DNA from: Clostridium manihotivorum
GTDB lineage: Bacteria > Bacillota > Clostridia > Clostridiales > Clostridiaceae
Direction: 5' to 3'
Length of the DNA stretch: 64,000 nt
NCBI RefSeq assembly: GCF_004015185.1
Contig: NZ_CP025746.1
Coordinates: 4,295,776 to 4,359,775 of the forward strand
The notes beneath the pieces are model-generated. The model did not search any database. It was not told the origin of the DNA and saw only the letters and a list, made by a program, of their open reading frames with translations. The translations under genes and the position numbers were made by a program. Positions 61,997-64,000 of this stretch are shown here, one piece after another; within the stretch, counting starts at the first letter, position 1; every line of letters starts with the position of its first letter.

Positions 61997-63142
61997 TTAT
62001 GCTGATTTTTTATACCTTGAAAGATTTATTGATGCATTTTTGTCCCTATCCATCCGAGCATTACATGATGGACAAACAAAAACTCTGTCTTTAAGTTTTA
62101 AATCTTTCTTTATTGCTCCACAACAAGAACAAGTTTTGCTTGAAGGATAAAACCTATCTGCTTTTACGAATTCAATGCCATTAAATTTACTTTTATATTC
62201 TAAGATACTAATAAACTTATGGAAACATTGTTCTTGTATAGCCTTTGATAAGTGTCTATTTTTAAGCATCCCCTTTACATTTAAATCCTCAACAACTATT
62301 CTGCTTGGCTTGGTTTTCACTATTGCAGTTGTTGTTTGATGAATATGATTTAAACGTATATTTGAAAGCCTTCTTTGAATAAGTTTTAATTCTCTTTCGA
62401 GTTTTTTAATATTATTAGTTTTAGTAAATTTATAACGGTTTTCACCTTCCTTTCCTATTCGAATTTTTCCATCTTCATATTTTCTTGAAACTTGTTTCTG
62501 CTTTCTTTTTAACTTCTTTTTTAGTCTTTTCACTTCTTTAGCTTTATTAATATTTTTAAATGGTTTATCTATATTTGAAACTATTGCTAAATCTTTTAAT
62601 CCCAAATCCACACCTATTGATATATCTGTATTTTCTGATATAGTTTCTTCTTTTTCTATGCCTATAGATATATACCAAAACTTACCGTCAAAACTTATTC
62701 TTGGATTAATATATTTATTATCTGAAGGTATTTGCTCTACTGTTATAATCCAACCTACTTTTTCAATTAATACTAAATTTTCTTTAACCTTTAGTTTATC
62801 TGTATCATTATAGAATGAAGGTTTGCTTTTTCTTCTGCTCTTAAATCTTGGTTTATCAGCTAACCCTTTAAAGAAATTTTTATAAGCATTACAACCATCT
62901 TTTACAGCCTGTTTTGCTACATTATTAGATACTTCATTAAGCCAGTTAAGTTCTGATTTCTTTAAAATAGTTAATTTTTTTCTTAAATCTCCATCTTTTA
63001 TAAACTTGCCACCATTTTTGTGATTTTCTTCTTGTCTTGCAAGTGTCCAATTATAAATATATCTTGCAGTCCCAACTGATTGCCATAATTTTTTTTCTTG
63101 CTCTATATTCGGAATAATTCTAACTTTCTTCGCCAGTATCAT
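61997..63142 (-). CDS. tnpB: RNA-guided nuclease TnpB of IS607
   Basis: 381 residues. RuvC catalytic acids are visible: Asp179 (SIGVDLGLKDLAI), Glu285 (IVVEDLNVKGML) and Asp365/Asp367 (MDRDKNASIN). The zinc-finger has CSCCG (about 338) and CPSC (about 357). The N-terminal helical part is typical (RIIPNIEQEKKLWQSVGTAR). The TnpB/Cas12-like protein cuts DNA with an omega RNA from the element end and helps keep the element in place. Its ATG lies within the end of the tnpA gene (23-bp overlap). Confidence 0.95.
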   Translation of the reverse strand: MILAKKVRIIPNIEQEKKLWQSVGTARYIYNWTLARQEENHKNGGKFIKDGDLRKKLTILKKSELNWLNEVSNNVAKQAVKDGCNAYKNFFKGLADKPRFKSRRKSKPSFYNDTDKLKVKENLVLIEKVGWIITVEQIPSDNKYINPRISFDGKFWYISIGIEKEETISENTDISIGVDLGLKDLAIVSNIDKPFKNINKAKEVKRLKKKLKRKQKQVSRKYEDGKIRIGKEGENRYKFTKTNNIKKLERELKLIQRRLSNIRLNHIHQTTTAIVKTKPSRIVVEDLNVKGMLKNRHLSKAIQEQCFHKFISILEYKSKFNGIEFVKADRFYPSSKTCSCCGAIKKDLKLKDRVFVCPSCNARMDRDKNASINLSRYKKSA

Positions 63143-63743
63143 TCTCTAACAGCTCCTTAATCATTTTCTTTGCTTTATTGGCTCTTTTGCCTTGCAACCT
63201 ACAACTAAAAGCTGTAACAATTTGAATTAAATCCTCAACTAATTCCTGTTCTTCTGTTTTTTCAGTGTTATCTATGATTTCGATATCAGTCCCATACTTA
63301 TTACATAGATTTTCTATTATTTCAAACCCAAATCTCAGCAACCTATCTTTATATAGAATTACTATCTTTTCAACTTCTGAATTGGTTATCATATCCACCA
63401 ATTGATTTAATCCTTTTTTATCGTAATTTATTCCACTTCCTATATCAGTAATAACATCAAATGAGTACCCTTTAGCAATCATGTATGTTTTAACATTTTC
63501 AACTTGTCTTGCTAAATCATCTTTTTGTTTATTACTTGATACTCTACAATATCCAATTACTTTTTTAGTTGTCTTAACAAGTGGCACTTGCAAAACTTGA
63601 TTAATTTGTTGTTCAGAATAATAACGGTGTCCACCTTCTGTTATATGATGTGGTTTTAACTTTCCTTCATTATCCCACAATCTTAAAGTTTGAATACTTT
63701 TTCCCACTAATTTTGAGAATTGACCAATTGTATAATACTTCAT
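63120..63743 (-). CDS. tnpA: IS607 serine recombinase TnpA
   Basis: 207 residues. N-terminal MerR-like DNA-binding segment (YTIGQFSKLVGKSIQTLRLW, then GGHRYYSEQQINQVL, about 4-52), then a small serine resolvase domain with the nucleophile at Ser69 or Ser70 (YCRVSSNKQKDDLARQ). Domain order (DNA-binding first) is the IS607 mark. It moves the element through circular intermediates without inverted repeats. AAAGAGGTGAT ribosome site before ATG. Confidence 0.95.
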   Translation of the reverse strand: MKYYTIGQFSKLVGKSIQTLRLWDNEGKLKPHHITEGGHRYYSEQQINQVLQVPLVKTTKKVIGYCRVSSNKQKDDLARQVENVKTYMIAKGYSFDVITDIGSGINYDKKGLNQLVDMITNSEVEKIVILYKDRLLRFGFEIIENLCNKYGTDIEIIDNTEKTEEQELVEDLIQIVTAFSCRLQGKRANKAKKMIKELLENDTGEES

Positions 63744-64000
63744 GCTATCACCTCTTTACACATATTATGACAACATAAAACTAACAATATTCCAATATAT
63801 TTTAGTGTGTTTTAGTAGGTGTTTTAAAACTGTTGTATGCCTCCATCAATTGTTCAGTACTATAATATTATAATTTTAATAAATTGATACCCTATGTAGA
63901 CATACTACTTCATTATGAAATTTATCAAAGTAAAACTTGTTAGATTGGTCAAACGCTTTATTTTTAGTCTAAGAATTGTAATTGTGCATCTTTATGCTTT
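63744..64000. other. Non-coding end of the window
   Basis: Left end of the IS607 element (boundary not visible) followed, from about 63896, by a family D end. No gene. Confidence 0.4.
63896..64000. repeat. Family D repeat, partial or cut by the window edge (D3)
   Basis: TAGACATACTACTTCATT, the same inverted end as in D1. The matching other end is not within the window. Confidence 0.5.

Overview
The window is low-GC, clostridial-type chromosome, most likely Clostridium sensu stricto. The evidence is the very AT-rich intergenic DNA, strong GGAGG ribosome sites, a C. pasteurianum-type nif cluster (NifD with its characteristic insert, short NifK, NifN-NifB fusion, nifI1-nifI2 between nifH and nifD), a TPP riboswitch, an arginyl-tRNA synthetase T-box, and IS66, IS607 and IS4-type elements. 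The species cannot be fixed from sequence reading alone.

Layout. 1-1500: partial PadR regulator and the wreck of a sigma/anti-sigma pair fused by a deletion. 1500-4000: repeat-rich DNA around a transposase-like gene that has lost its catalytic residues. 4000-17500: nitrogen fixation island on the minus strand, nifH-nifI1-nifI2-nifD-nifK-nifE-nifN/B/X followed by modA-modB, bracketed by two paralogous YkuS-like small proteins. It has an operator-like palindrome at the nifH start and strong hairpins after nifH and after nifK. 18300-21150: small housekeeping or stress-type proteins (GNAT, DUF1801, VOC, AHSA1). 21870-27470: acetoacetate-decarboxylase-like enzyme, SDR and an old-yellow-enzyme/dienoyl reductase, with a divergent PucR-type regulator. 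27690-37340: two chemoreceptors, an EncFtn-like mini-ferritin, a GH74 enzyme without a signal peptide and a MATE transporter. 37580-40560: glycerol-1-phosphate dehydrogenase, HAD phosphatase and divergent DeoR regulator. 41700-43520: thiM-thiE under a TPP riboswitch. 43800-46930: DUF2262 protein and argS with its T-box. 47100-50630: two secreted chitinases in tandem. 51300-54440: an M20 peptidase gene split by a decayed IS4-type element. 54600-60270: secreted unknown, GNAT, and dapA whose last codons are cut off by an IS66 element. 60420-64000: MFS drug exporter and an IS607 element (serine recombinase plus TnpB).

Besides the genes, the intergenic DNA carries at least six families of short dispersed repeats (called A to F here), most with inverted-repeat ends. 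Family A is the most striking: 16 recognisable copies in five clusters, and in every cluster the plus-oriented copies lie left and the minus-oriented copies lie right. One cluster surrounds the catalytically dead transposase-like gene and another surrounds a two-gene cassette. This is the best candidate in the window for an undescribed mobile or structural system. I see no CRISPR array and no tRNA or rRNA gene.
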